Shown here one piece after another: positions 22,536-34,255 of a stretch of 64,000 nucleotides of DNA. Both the position numbers and the translations under genes were made by a program. Every line of letters begins with the position of its first letter. Within the stretch, counting starts at the first letter, position 1. A model generated the notes under the pieces. The model was not told where the DNA came from and ran no database searches. It saw nothing but the letters and a program-made list of their open reading frames with translations. Origin of the DNA: Flammula alnicola (taxonomy: Eukaryota; Basidiomycota; Agaricomycetes; Agaricales; Strophariaceae); the NCBI GenBank assembly GCA_015499995.1, contig JADNRV010000133.1:62001-126000 (forward strand). The letters are read 5' to 3'.

Positions 22536-23584
22536 TTCAGAACAAAGAACTTAGGTTGAATGGTAGATGACAAACCTCGAAAAAATTGGAACGTTATATA
22601 GTGCTGCGTATGGTTGGTTCCACAACCATAAGCACGGCCATAATGGCCATAGCACAGGATGAGAGCTGCGCTTGAATGTTGGCCTTGCCAGTTGTCCTTG
22701 GCTCGGTTAGCTCAGACTGAGAACGAAAACGACATCTAGGCAGCAAAAGGGTCAGCTCAATGGACGAGAATGCCGATTGAAAGCGTACACAGCATTGAGA
22801 CGATAAAGAGATCAACCACCACACTGGGTCTGGAATAGAACTGGCGCTGTTGCTACCACAGACGTCCTTGTTTCAAGCGTGGTCCCGGCGGACAACGCTG
22901 CGGGGTCAGATTCGCGAAATATGACAAAGATCCGCAGTGATTACCTGTGGTTTTATAAATGGTAAGTGTAAGAAAAGCGGCTTCCGGAGGTATTGAGATA
23001 AATCGTAATGTCGCAGGGTCACACGAAACGGATTTCTATCGTGTGTTGGATGAATGACGTATCGAAGGCACGTTAGCGGGCGTATAACTGCGCCACTACG
23101 CAGCGCGCACCTCGACGTCAGTTCCAAGAAAAAGTCAGAAGGAGATATTATACTTGCGGCAGGCAGTACAATAGGCCGAAGATATGCGGGGAAAGCGATA
23201 TATCTCCACGAAGCAGAGGGTGGCTTCGACCCTCGGCACTCAAGTGGCCGCCAATGGAGCATTGAACGTTGAAAGTTGACACAAGGTGTGCGCACAAGCA
23301 TCGATATTGAGCGTAACCAGAGGGAGGCAATCCTAAGACGCTTTTAAATCCTAGAATGTCATTGATGGAGGAGGAGAGGAAAGGGAGGACCAGTCGGCAG
23401 TTATCATTTAGAGTTTGCGCAAATTGGCATTATTTGGCGACGACCCCGGTTGACAATACCGCCCAAACAACCCGAGCAACCCGAGGTCATCGACGTTCTC
23501 CACGACGTGCCATCTTAACCCCGTCCTGCTCGTCGGCGCGTCTTTCTTACACTCATTCGGCTTCTTACCCCTTTCTCGACGACG
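22536..23584. promoter_or_regulatory. Divergent promoter region between hydrolase and Mpv17-like genes
   Basis: The starts at 22535 (minus) and 23585 (plus) face away from each other, so both promoters should be within this 1049-base gap. I see no gene. A stretch GCTCGGTTAGCTCAGACTGAGAAC near 22700 looks like part of a tRNA D-arm but lacks the rest of a tRNA. Confidence 0.4.
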
Positions 23585-24905
23585 ATGGCCCACCTTCTCC
23601 GCTCATACAAGTATGTACGTCTAACCACATGCCTACCCCACCGAAATCTTCCGACGCTAATTAACCTCAATAAATTCGCAGTGCGGTTCTGCTTCGACGA
23701 CCAATGTTAACGCAATGCATAACTGCAGCGGTGCTGTTCGGAGCTGGGGATGTCGTGGCGCAGCAGGGGATTGAAGGGAAAGGGAAGAAACATGATGTGC
23801 ATTTTTTCTTGCTTTTATTTAAGGGTGTGCTGCGATTCTGTTTGGGGTTTTCTATGCCTATGGCATGACCTATAAATCCTTCTGGATGAATGGATGGATT
23901 ATTGCCTTTGTCTGAAAGTTTTTTCTTTCCTATTTCATTATTCATGCAATTTCGCGGCCTGGTCAATCTAGACTTACACACCTCTTTCTAGTTTGCCCGA
24001 ACGGCACGACTCACATTTTACGGAGGTGCGTGATCCTTTTTCGCTCTCGTCTACTTTATTTGGAGCCCTTCTCACTCTCTGTCTTGTTCTCTGCACAGGC
24101 GCCCTATTCGGACCGGCAATGACGATATGGTACCAATTCTTGAACCGCCTAAAATTTCCTAGTCCAACCAAGGCACTGATATACAGAGTATGTTCCCACA
24201 ACTTGGCTTTGTTTCTTGATTACCTTACCGCTTCGACATTACATTTCAGGTTTGGTTGGATCAAGCGATGCTTACGCCCGGTACGTTCGCGTCTGTCCTT
24301 TTTCTGCCAAATCCCGGCGGCTGTGGCTTATTGGTTCTCGTTCTTCGTTTGGCTTTAATAGCTGCAGTGGCATTCTTCTACGGCTCCATGAGCGTCCTGG
24401 AGGGAAAACCCAAGGAAGCGGTTGATCGAATCAAGGCTGTGAGGTTTATTCCTAACTCTCCTTTTCCGTCTCTTCGTACTCTGAACAGCAGAGCTCATAT
24501 CTCTGTCTCGTCGCATTTCTCCTTCTAGGCATATGTGCCGACTCTCCTTCGTAATTGGTACGCCTTTAGTTCCCCATTCTTTCTATGCTGTGAATAACCC
24601 TACTCCCAATTTTTACAGGGGTGTCTATATCCCAACACAAATCATTAACTTCTCCTTCACACCGCCTCATCTACGGTTAGTGGTGGTTAGTGTCGTGAGC
24701 TTATTCTGGAGTGAGTACTTTTTTTGCGTTCTATCCATCGGCATGTTCCACTTGCGCGTCACATACTCACTTTCTCTTCACTTTTATTCTTTCCTTCATA
24801 GATACCTACCTGAGCGCTTCAAATGCTAGTCATGAAGCAGCTCAACGACAAGCAGTGGAAGCCGCTGCCGTACCCATCGTAGAGAAATCGGACACTATCG
24901 ATTGA
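23585..24905 (+). CDS. Mpv17/PMP22-family membrane protein
   Basis: Starts MAHLLRSYNAVLLRRPMLTQ at 23585 and ends IVEKSDTID at the stop 24903-24905. Family marks are the early RRP.LTQ segment, AAVLFGAGDVVAQQ, RTARLTFYGGALFGPAMTIWYQFL, VWLDQAMLTP, AYVPTLLRNW split by an intron, and near the end WGVYIPTQIINFSFTPPHLR and SLFWNTYLS. About four membrane segments are expected. The first intron follows RSYN; the second, from about 23800 to 23991, is near 190 bases and longer than others in the window. Members sit in the inner mitochondrial membrane (Sym1/Mpv17) or in peroxisomes (PMP22); this one cannot be placed with certainty. The acidic, alanine-rich tail after SNAS is not part of the family core. 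Confidence 0.9.
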
Positions 24906-26775
24906 CCCAAGGGGTACGATCCGAGCGGAGAACTCGTCTCCGTAATCTAGGTACAGCGGGTATATTCTGACCCTAGATGATCCTCCCGACTGTCCGTCGT
25001 CCTAGATGATCTCCTAGATGACACTTATAACAAGATCGAGGGATAAGTGGACGCCACCGACGACATACCCTCTAGGTGTTGTTACAGGTAAAGATAGATG
25101 CGAATAGCTCCACTGTATTGGGGATGACAGCCATAGCAATCGTTGTTCGCGTCCAACGTGTGCAGGTTTGTACTTTAAAAATGTCTGGAGACTTGGGCCC
25201 ACACCGCTACACCCGCACATGCGGTTGTTCCGAGCTATGGCTGAACGTCAGATATAGTACCATATGATGCTGTCCAGAGCTGTCGACCTTGTCGCAATAA
25301 TGTAGATCTGGAATGTGAGCCGCATGTCAAATGAGCGTGATAGCCGCAACGGCTGTTAACCTCCTCATCTACTCTGCACGCCCTCGCAATGCGCATATCT
25401 GATGGTCGCGCTGTGGATAAGAAGATACGAGAATAGCCTGTGCCATTCGCTTTTTTCCAAGACGCGATGGCATGGTCCTGCTGCCAAATTTTCAAGGTAA
25501 CTCGGGTTTTGTTAACGTTGTTTGTATCCGCAATAACCGATTTCGCACATCGACTGCTGGTCTTTACCCCACACTATGGCACCACTTATATCATACATGT
25601 CTGCTGTTACCAAGTCAATACAACAGCAATTCGGGAGAATCAAATTAGCATGATGCATGATCATTGAATGTAGCGCTCATTTTACTATTTATGATGCCTT
25701 GATCCCACACGAGGAGCCCCCAGGCTGGATTCCTCTTCTTCCCTTCATCCTGTCCCCTTCGTCTCTTAACCATTCTATTATCATTCAAATATTCACTCAT
25801 TATCTCGGTTCTTATCATTATTCCACATTGCGAGCTTGAAAGCTCCAAGGCATCTGATCCAATCAATCGCATTGGAGGGGAACACGCGCCTCTTTGCCGA
25901 CGTCTGCACCCACACGGTTCCTCGCTAACCTGCATCTCAATCTATTTACATCACTTCTTTATTTCCAACTTCCAAATTCCACCTCACGTCTCTTCCGACG
26001 TCGTTTGTGGTCGCCAGCGGTCCACTTCCCGCTTTCCTTTCCCTTTACCACCATCCCTACTTGGGACCTACGTCCACTATCTTTACCGCAACTTCTTCAG
26101 TTGAAGTTCGGGTCTCGTGCCGTCGTGTGCTCAATACGGTTACCTCTCCTATTCCAGCGCCTCACGCACCTCACGTTCGCTTCCTCGCCTGTCCTTTTCT
26201 CGCCTTTTCTTCCCTGCACTATCAGCCTATTCGCGCTGTACACCTCGAGGTCGCCAGACTTGGCTTCGATTCCGGGCTCCAATTCAAACCTCGGAACTGA
26301 TCGCCTTCGAAGACTTCTTACTCCCAGGACCGGAGGGACTCCGCTCATCATTGGGGTTTTCATCGATTCATTCTGCTGTTAGACTTCCGGGTTCTTGGCA
26401 CCTATCCACTGTGCACCCCGTTTGGTGGGAAGCATTTACCGTCATCTGTAACCTATTCTTGCCAGCGACGTATACTACCTACTTCTTTCTCGCCACTTTC
26501 TACCAATCCGGCTTGCGGGATAACACGTTTACTGCTGGCAGGATAATTTCTTCAACAGCAGTATACGCAGGGCCATCGATAGATTTAGAAAGAACTGCCA
26601 GGTAGCCCCTGAACGAGGTATTTAGGTGGGCATGACAAGAATGTCGCCATGTCCCTCCTTTCCCTGTCCACCCTCACTCTTTCCTTCCCATTTCTTTTAC
26701 GATGCTGACGTCTTATCTTTTTTTCTTCTAGCCCCCGTTCTAAAGAACGTCATTTAGGGGTCTATCCCTTCGAAA
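24906..26775. other. Long stretch without a supported gene; pyrimidine-rich part
   Basis: From 24906 to about 25900 nothing is recognisable. From about 25900 to 26770 the plus strand is strongly C+T rich, with many TTCC, CCTC and CTTT words, as seen in leaders and promoters of highly spaced fungal genes. It probably contains the promoter, and perhaps a long or spliced 5' leader, of the membrane protein gene at 26776. Open frames there look like translated pyrimidine tracts, not proteins. Confidence 0.45.
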
Positions 26776-28049
26776 ATGCCTCGACTCAATTTCTACAATC
26801 GTCTGGGTATACCATCAGACACGTCGTTCGACGTCCCTCATAAATATGTCACCTCTCCGATATTTCGCACTCCTTTCATTTTCGCGTCGTTAAGAATAAC
26901 GATCGCGCTCTATACCGTTGTGGTTCTGCTCGTGACTCTCATATGGAAATCCGTGAAGGAACATGATGCGCAGAGGTACGTACCTCCTAATTTGCGTTGC
27001 TTTCATTTGGGGTTGCCTTCATCCGGTCATGAAGCTCTCGGCCTTTTTGGTTTTGGCGGCCTTTCATTTAATTTAACCTAGATCTTCTTGAACTCTTAAT
27101 CGCCGAACATGAGTTTATTCTTATCTAACCTCAACTCCTTCTCAGTTACTTCTCCTTCTTCACCTACCTCGCGTATATCGGCGTATGCGCATATTATTTC
27201 GCCGCCGGCACTCAAACAATAATGTACGCCATTTTTTGGAGGAAAGCTGGGGCGGGCGTGGGTTACCCCCTTCAGAGATGGCCGAGGATATTGCAAGCCC
27301 TGCATTTGATATTGCAAGCCACGGTAGTTACTTTTCGTGCGTTGTCGTTCTCTTCTCTTCCGCATGTGCCAAGTATGATGCTAATGAGCCGGCCCTTTTG
27401 TCTGATTAGCTATCGTGGTGACGATTGTGTTTTGGGCACTACTCTCTGACTCGTCTACTTTCGAGTCCTCTTTCTCGGGTATGGCTTCGTTTCTCTTTAT
27501 GTCTTCATGCATCTTGCTGAATGCATATCTCATTAGCATGGTCGAACATCTCCGTACACGCACTGAACACCGTGTTTGCATTATTCGAAATCCTATTCAC
27601 GAACTCCCCGCCTGCGCCTTGGCTTACACTGCCCATATGCGTCGTGTTCCTCGCAGCTTATCTCGGTGTGGCATATATCACCCGTGCGACGCAGGGTTTT
27701 TACAGTACGTCGTTCTGATCCTCATCTCGCATCTCGCATCGCAGCCTCGGCGGATGTATATCAACATCTACTTAACTGACACTGCCCTTTTTTCTCTCCA
27801 GCATACTCTTTCTTGAACCCGCAGAAACAAGGCGCGAAGCTCGCAGCATACATAATTGGCATCGCCGTCGCCGAGATCATCGTATTTCTTATTGTCCGCG
27901 GCATCGTCGTGCTTCGCGAGCGATGGGCAGTGAGACGAGGATGGGTGCTCCAGGATCAGGGAAGCGGCGAGATCGAGGATGGGTGGGAGGAGGTGGATAG
28001 TCCATCGAGTGCGAAAGTGGTTGAGAATGTGGACGTCTCTGCGGCGTAG
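26776..28049 (+). CDS. Polytopic membrane protein, possibly FAR-17a/AIG1- or rolling-stone-like
   Basis: Starts MPRLNFYNRLGIPSD at 26776 and ends VVENVDVSAA at 28049, with introns after KEHDAQ (donor near 26975) and later. About six hydrophobic segments are visible: FASLRITIALYTVVVLLVTL, YFSFFTYLAYIGVCAYYFAA, the segment with LQALHLILQATVVTF, VVTIVFWALL, PWLTLPICVVFLAAYLGVAY and AAYIIGIAVAEIIVFLIV. Between the fourth and fifth lies WSNISVHALNTVFALFEI, a pattern of a His in a membrane segment followed by an acidic residue, which recalls the FAR-17a/AIG1 and rolling-stone families. That assignment is an inference from pattern alone. The tail is acidic (DQGSGEIEDGWEEVDS) and probably cytosolic. 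It is preceded by a long pyrimidine-rich leader region. Confidence 0.72.
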
Positions 28050-28510
28050 ATGATGGAAACTCTGCTTTTCCTGTCAGTGCTCTAAATGGAACGTGTTTCC
28101 CTTTGAACCGTCTACGTAGAGCCTTTTGTTGGTTTTCATTCGGTTTCGATGAGCTGGTTTTTATGATCCATGCCGCGGTGTCTTTACCTTGTGGCAGATC
28201 TTGCACGGACGTGGAATTCGTTCCTTGAACATTAATTCACGACAAAGATTGTATACATGTATATCACCTCCATAATTGGTTGTTCTCATCTCTCAATTTG
28301 CTTGCTGTCCAGGATCACATTGGTCACAATATTGATAGATAAAATGCCGTACGGGGGCGAAAACATGATAATATGCTGCGATCGATATACTGTCCCTAAT
28401 CGTGATACACAAAATGGTGCATCGTAGGTCCGCGTGGCATTCCCGGTCCATTGTGATACTTCGCAGTGACCTCCGTCCTATCTCCGGCAACCGTCGTGCT
28501 ACGACTCGCG
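28050..28510. other. Intergenic stretch between convergent genes
   Basis: This lies between the stop at 28049 and the end of the minus-strand secreted protein gene at 28511. It presumably holds both 3' untranslated regions. I see nothing else. Confidence 0.4.
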
Positions 28511-29138
28511 CTACACGAAATTTTTATTTAGTGTAATCCTCACAACACTGCGACAACTTTGATCAGCATACCTGACATCCACGTGTTTATATTGTTGCAA
28601 CTGTGGAGTATCTTTCCAGTCTTGCTTGGCCTTCTTCTCCGCGATTTTGTAGTGTTCCGCATGACCAGGACCGTGATAATGCACCTCCACTTTGTGGTCG
28701 GGCCCATTCTCAATCTTGGCCACCTTTGCCGTGTGCTTCGCCATCGTCTTTCTGAGGTCGATCTCTGCCTTGCGGATTTTGGCGCGTTTCTGGTCCTCGG
28801 TCAGGGGCCTCTTCGTGGGCAATATCCTGAGAGTAGATGAGCTTCAGTTCCGACAGTAATATGTATAAGAGAAGGAAGCTCGTACTTGTCAAGAAGACCA
28901 CGGACAAGGAGTTCATCGGGTGATTCAAAGCGAACGGCGAGGTCGTTATCTGCAGGAGAAATCTGGCGCGCCTTGGGGAAAATGGGAACGAGTAAGTGAG
29001 AATGAGGTATCGGAATATGAGGAGCACGCTTACCGTCAATTCGCGGGATTGATAGCCATTGACAGGATATGCCAAGATGCTCGGTGCAATGTGTAACACC
29101 ATGACAGGGATGAAGGATATGCCAAAGAGGAACTTCAT
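28511..29138 (-). CDS. Small secreted charged protein
   Basis: Minus-strand gene with the start at 29138. The first exon codes MKFLFGISFIPVMVLHIAPS with a likely cleavage near ILAYP, then YQSRELT. The second exon gives RQISPADNDLAVRFESPDEL and VRGLLDK, and the third ILPTKRPLTEDQKRAKIRKA, continuing highly charged and helical to a PDHKVEVHYHGPGHAEHY segment and the stop at 28511. The mature part is Lys-rich, cysteine-poor and His-rich near the end. It resembles no enzyme I know; many agarics carry such SRE(L/I)-type small secreted proteins of unknown role. A 33-base stretch near the C-terminus with GT..AG ends could be spliced without changing frame but is short for an intron. Confidence 0.7.
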
Positions 29139-29809
29139 ATCGAGAGAAAGGATGGTAGCGTGTCGACAGGCAATACAGGTTGGATATTCTCCTAGATCTA
29201 AACAGTTGTCCAAGTGTGGATCGAGTGTCAATGTACCGTGTGTGAACGAGCTTGAGGTCAACTCAAACTTGTAAGATGTTAGGAGGCCAGCTCTTGGGGG
29301 AAGGAAATCTTTCTAGCGCGCCCACCCTTTATACAAAATCCAGGAGGCACAACGGCGGGCCATGTCGGGAAGGGACCAAGGCCCTGATCGAGCCACGGTT
29401 CCAATCGCTCTTTACGCCGCGCCGACTGACATCTCGCCGGATTTGAGTCAGATAATCGGTCCACACGCAAAGGTTGAACGAGCTGGAAGTATTATGTTGT
29501 TAATCAACATCTGCAGGTCTTGAGACTTGCGATATGCAAGACTGTCTGCAGAACGGCAAGTTCGGCCAAGGAGTGTTCATCATCGGCTCGAACGCAGTGC
29601 CGAGTTCCGCACGCTACATAAGCAGTACATAAGCAGCAACTTGCTATTGCCAACAACGGAACAACCTCCATAAGTCTTGAGAGCATCAGATTAGATCTTC
29701 GCCGCGTCAATGTTCAAATTAAAATGCCAGGCACGTTTGACACGCGTTGTTGGCATTCTCACGGAGCCTTGATGTTCCCCACTCCCGACTGGGTCGAAGT
29801 TCGAACGGC
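29139..29809. promoter_or_regulatory. Divergent promoter region before NACHT gene 2
   Basis: The secreted protein gene starts at 29138 on the minus strand and NACHT gene 2 at 29810 on the plus strand. The frame leading into NACHT gene 2 is open from 29747 but has no ATG before 29810. I see no clear TATA box. Confidence 0.4.
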
Positions 29810-32696
29810 ATGGCTTTTTTCGCGAATGCGCATGGATCCGCTATCGAAGGTGGTGTTTTTGCGAATGTGATGCATGGTGATGCACATTTCCATTCACATT
29901 TTGGAAGCGCTAAATCTGGCCAGAGAGGTAAGTGGCAGTTTTCACCCGCAAGCAATGCTAAAGTCGTGCAATGCACTCTAGGCTTGGAGATACTTTACCA
30001 GAATGTGGCATCGGGCGCCTTCCACGACGCGGCCGAACGAGTAGATCCCCCAAAATGCCACCCCCAGACGCGCATGGCCATCCTCGCCGAAATCATGGAA
30101 TGGGTCAAGGATCCTGAACTCCGTCGAAAGTTCATCATGTGGCTCTACGGTCCAGCTGGTTCCGGCAAGTCAGCTATCGCGCAAACAATCGCCGAGATGT
30201 GTGCAAAGGAGGGGCTTTTAGCAGCGTCCTTCTTCTTCTCCCGTACCGCGGCTGGGCGCAGCGACTCGACTCGGTTCATGGCCTCCATCGCGTATCAACT
30301 TTCGCTATCGATTCCGCAGATACGGGACCCCATCTCTGCCGCAGTCGAACAAGACCCCTTAATTTTCTCCCGGGCTCTCGCCAGCCAAATGCAAACGTTG
30401 ATCGTCAAACCCCTCAACGAGGCAGTTGTCGACTCGATGGATCACACACTCATCCAAGCACGACCCAAGTTCATCATCGTGGATGGTCTCGACGAATGCG
30501 GCGAGGCAATAAACCAGAAGGAGCTCCTTGATGCTCTCGCGGAATCCGTCAGTCGACTACGCCTTCCCCTCATTTTCCTCATCGCAAGCAGACCCGAATA
30601 TGCGATTCGGCAGGCTTTCAACAAAGATCCACTTCGATCGCTCATGCAGGGTCTGGCATTGGATGAGAACTATCAGCCAGATGAAGATATTCGAACCTAC
30701 CTTCGCTCCAAATTCGACGACATTAAAGAATTTCATCCATCTGGTCGCGGTCTCCCCCTGGAATGGCCAACCGTGGAAGATATGAAGTATCTCATCGAGA
30801 AGTCGTCCGGTCAGTTTATTTACGCCTCTACCGTCATAAAGTATATCGACTCTCCGCGACACAACCCTGCGAAACGATTGAAAATCATACTCGGCTTATC
30901 CAGTCCGGGAAAGGATACCCCATTCGCTCAACTGGACGCTTTATACCGCCTTATCCTGTCATCTGTCGAAGATGTCCACGAGGTGTTAGAAATCCTAACC
31001 TTGCTCGTACTTCAACAGGACTATAGCAATGTTCTAACTGTTCAATTGGTGGAGGCCCTTCTTTCCTATGATGACGGTGATGTGGTGACGGCGTTGACAG
31101 ACATGTATGCTCTTGTACATGTCCCATTACCCGGGGACCACGACCGTGATGGACGACTTCGAATCTACCATGCGTCCTTGCATGATTTTCTCATGGATAA
31201 GTCGCGATCGGAGGATTTCTTTGTGGATGCGAAAATGGGGCACGCAAACCTTGCACGCCACTTTCTCAGATACTTTGCTGAAACAACAAAGTCGAAGTTC
31301 GATGACTTTATTTTGTCCTACTTGCTGAACGGCTTTATTAAGCACTGTACAGAGTCGAATTTGACCGAGGATCTCGAAAACGACTTGGCGACCTTCGATC
31401 TCTCAAGGTTTCTTCCAAGATTAACGCTTAAAACATTTTATTCGACGGCTTGGGGAGAATGGTTTGACGGCTTGGCCAAACAGGTCTGTGCGCATTCTTC
31501 TGTGAACTCCAAAAGTACTGAATGCTATTAATATAGCGGTCTTCTCGCTCCCTATACTCTCGTTTATTGACCCAGTTTGATGACTGGATCTGTGATCAAT
31601 TTGAGCGATATCCGGCAATAATTAAAACGTGCATTCCAGCCGCTTGCACGATTCCTGGGTCATATGCTGTAGTCTATGTCCCCGACATATTCGACATATT
31701 GACACATACGCTTCCGCCTAGCGAGGCCAGTCGCGTCAGACGGCTCGACCAGGACTTATTCATGTTTCAAGAGATGTCATCCATGGACTTCCGTGATGAT
31801 GTGAATGGTAAACCCGTTCTCCATCGATTTTTCCAGGATCGATCTCGAGCGGGTGTCCATTTCGCGGATGGAGCCAAGTTCGCCAAACTGGCTGAGCAAA
31901 TCGTACAGTGCCTTTGTCCACGGTGAGTTTGTTCATAGACGCTTATTATTTTTGGCGCTCGTATCTTCTGCAAATGAAAATAATATCGAACTAATATTTT
32001 TCTCGCGCTAGACATAGTGAGGATAGACCGCTCTTGGAAGAAGTATCTCGTCCATATACCCCTGAAAGTTCTGATTCTGCTTGGTATTCAGCCCTCAAAC
32101 TCAGCTACGCAAACATGGAATACTTCGAAAGAATTCTCCCAGAAGCTTCAAAGGAGCCCGAGCTGGCGATGCTTCTACGAGATCGGACCCTCCAGTACAA
32201 CGGAGATGATGCTATTGTGCGAGGCAGAGAAAGAATGGCTATCGCTAGCCTGGAATATATCAAGGTATTTCGCCTCTTAGCCATACTGCGTCTCGTTAAC
32301 TCTTTCCTTCCCTCGTAGCGGTGTAACATACCATACCTGAAACATACGCACTACCTGGACCGTGATCGATGCATCATATGCGAATCCCTCCCCGAATCTG
32401 AGCGTCCTGCGGTAGCAGAGCCTGAAATGGCCACAGAAAATCCTAGAGCCATCCCTGTCCGGGAAGATCGAGCACCTTCTGCAGACATCTCATCGACGCC
32501 ATATCTATCTCAGGACGGGCCGCTACAGAACGAATTGACATCTCCTACCAATTTTCCACCTCAGGAAACTCATACGCCGGTTTTTGCAAGGATCGACGCG
32601 ACAGCGAGTGCAGAACTGACGCCTGTAAGCGTTCCTACCCAAGTCCGGACCAAGAAGAAAACGTTTTGGAAGCGATTATGGCGGCATCGTAAATAG
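29810..32696 (+). CDS. NACHT NTPase 2 (NLR-like)
   Basis: Exons 29810-29927, 29982-31483, 31537-31922, 32012-32264 and 32319-32696 sum to 2637 bases, 878 residues, phases consistent. The start MAFFANAHGSAIEGGVF is the first ATG in the frame and matches the paralogues from IEGG onward. Then come MHGDAHFHSH, DPPKCHPQTR, Walker A GPAGSGKSA, Walker B IIVDGLDECGE, ASRPE, and YHASLHDFLMDKSRS. The part from about residue 500 on has no WD40, TPR or ankyrin repeat. EASKEPELAMLLRDRTLQ forms a predicted helix also seen in the other copies. The last exon opens with C-x6-H-x-H-x6-C-x2-C, continues with a Pro/Ser/Thr-rich spacer, and ends KKKTFWKRLWRHRK, strongly basic. Intron 29928-29981 is 54 bases and stop-free, so retention would keep the frame. 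A STAND-type switch role is family knowledge; the trigger is unknown. Confidence 0.9.
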
Positions 32697-34255
32697 CAGT
32701 ATGGTAATTTAAATAGCATTAATCGACTTCATTGACCTCAATTCAACGTTATGTAGCATTGATACCGCGTTACCGACTATTCTCTCATCGCCCTGTACAC
32801 ATGCTTTTAAATTCGTGCTCGGGATTGAGACCAATGTCCTTCCCTTTCCGCAGTCATGATCAGTGCCCACTCCATGCTACACTTTCATGAAATCGATCGA
32901 GCTGGCGGAGGTAAAAGTGCATATAAGTATTCTATGGTCGACTTGAAGTAATATTACTAAATCCAGGCCAGTCTCGTTGTATGTATTCGATTTCAAATTT
33001 ACTCAAAGTTTTCCTAGATCTATAGAAGGCCATCCATCCACCGGACCTCGTCATAGCCTAACAAGGTCTGATTTCGCGCGCCTTCCTCCCCTCGGGCGCC
33101 TGAAAAACATTCTTTCGTCTACGACGTATTCCGCGTTCAAATTCAATTTCACTGATCTGAACTTCGAAGATGCCTCTACTCGCGGAGGTCGATGGATGAG
33201 TACGAGACCTTTGAGGAGGAGTGCTAGTGTCAAGTACGAGAGAAACTGAGCTCTAGCATGGGATTAAGGTCTTCCTGGGTGCGAGTTCTTGCGTGATGGC
33301 TCCTTTCGCGATACACGGAAGCCCTATGAATTCGTTGTGGCCAAATCGGTTGTCTAGCATGCAGGCTGATGCAGGTGCGGAGTCCCACGACGCCGGAGTT
33401 CAGAGTAACGGAGACAATGGAGCCAAGGCCTTTGAAGGGGAGCATTGGAGAGCATGCAACGACATATTTACACACAGAAATTGCGCACAAGTATCCTCGA
33501 TCGTATACCCTCCCTGCAAGTAGACCACCAGCAATGACCAGGAACGCGTCGATACTACCTATCCAACTTGAAAACCTGTGAAAACCATCGGATACTAGGT
33601 GCGCTCCATTTTGAAAAGAGGAAGACATCGAACCTAGTGAATGGGAAGAAGAGGACCAAAAGGGGTGATTTGAAATTGCGCTTGTACGGATAAATTGAGA
33701 TTCGCTGCATGAGAGATGGATGTAATTATGCTCGCCCCTGCGCTCTTCTTCGTTGGATGAGAGGAACCTAATGGACTACGTCGATGTTGTTAAGGGATTG
33801 AGCGGGGTACAGTATTATATTCTAGTGAAGAACGTGATGTCGACATTGTTCATCATCGTCCACGACAAGCTGGCCGTCACCTTATCGCGTGGTTAGAAGT
33901 TCTTAGAACATCCACGTGCCGTTCACAGGATCTTGTAAGGGAAATAGACGATCAGGACAATCACACAGAGAGGGTGGTGTCAGACAAGAATGGCGAAGCT
34001 GATGGTTCCGATACAGCCAGTGTGATAGAGCAAGCCAGTGTGATAAGTAGAGCATGTCAATGTGACAATGTCATTAGGCGAGGAGCGGGGATATACGAAT
34101 CACACGATGAACGTGGGTGTCAGTTGGCCATTGTTTATTCCAGAGGCTGCCGGTAAGATTTGCTCAATAACGTTCACTGTTACGCAACGCTACCCGGCGC
34201 CGTTCGCCTCTCACCTATAAGCTTACTTTCTCTGTCTCGAAATTGGCGTTCCTAG
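32697..34255. other. Long spacer between NACHT genes 2 and 3
   Basis: No supported gene. A short direct repeat, AGCCAGTGTGATA, occurs twice at about 34016-34050. Frames at 32977-33249 and 33230-33628 show no recognisable domain. The last few hundred bases should carry the promoter of NACHT gene 3. Confidence 0.45.

Noticed and set aside
22698..22725. tRNA-like D-arm sequence (GGTTAGCTCAG)
   Set aside because: No matching acceptor stem, anticodon arm or T-arm follows within the proper distance on either strand.
25894..26605. Two overlapping open frames of 162 residues each
   Set aside because: They are translations of a pyrimidine-rich leader-like stretch, overlap each other in different frames and show no domain.
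29747..29809. Upstream extension of NACHT gene 2 (frame open from 29747)
   Set aside because: No ATG in this part; the similarity to the paralogues begins after the ATG at 29810.
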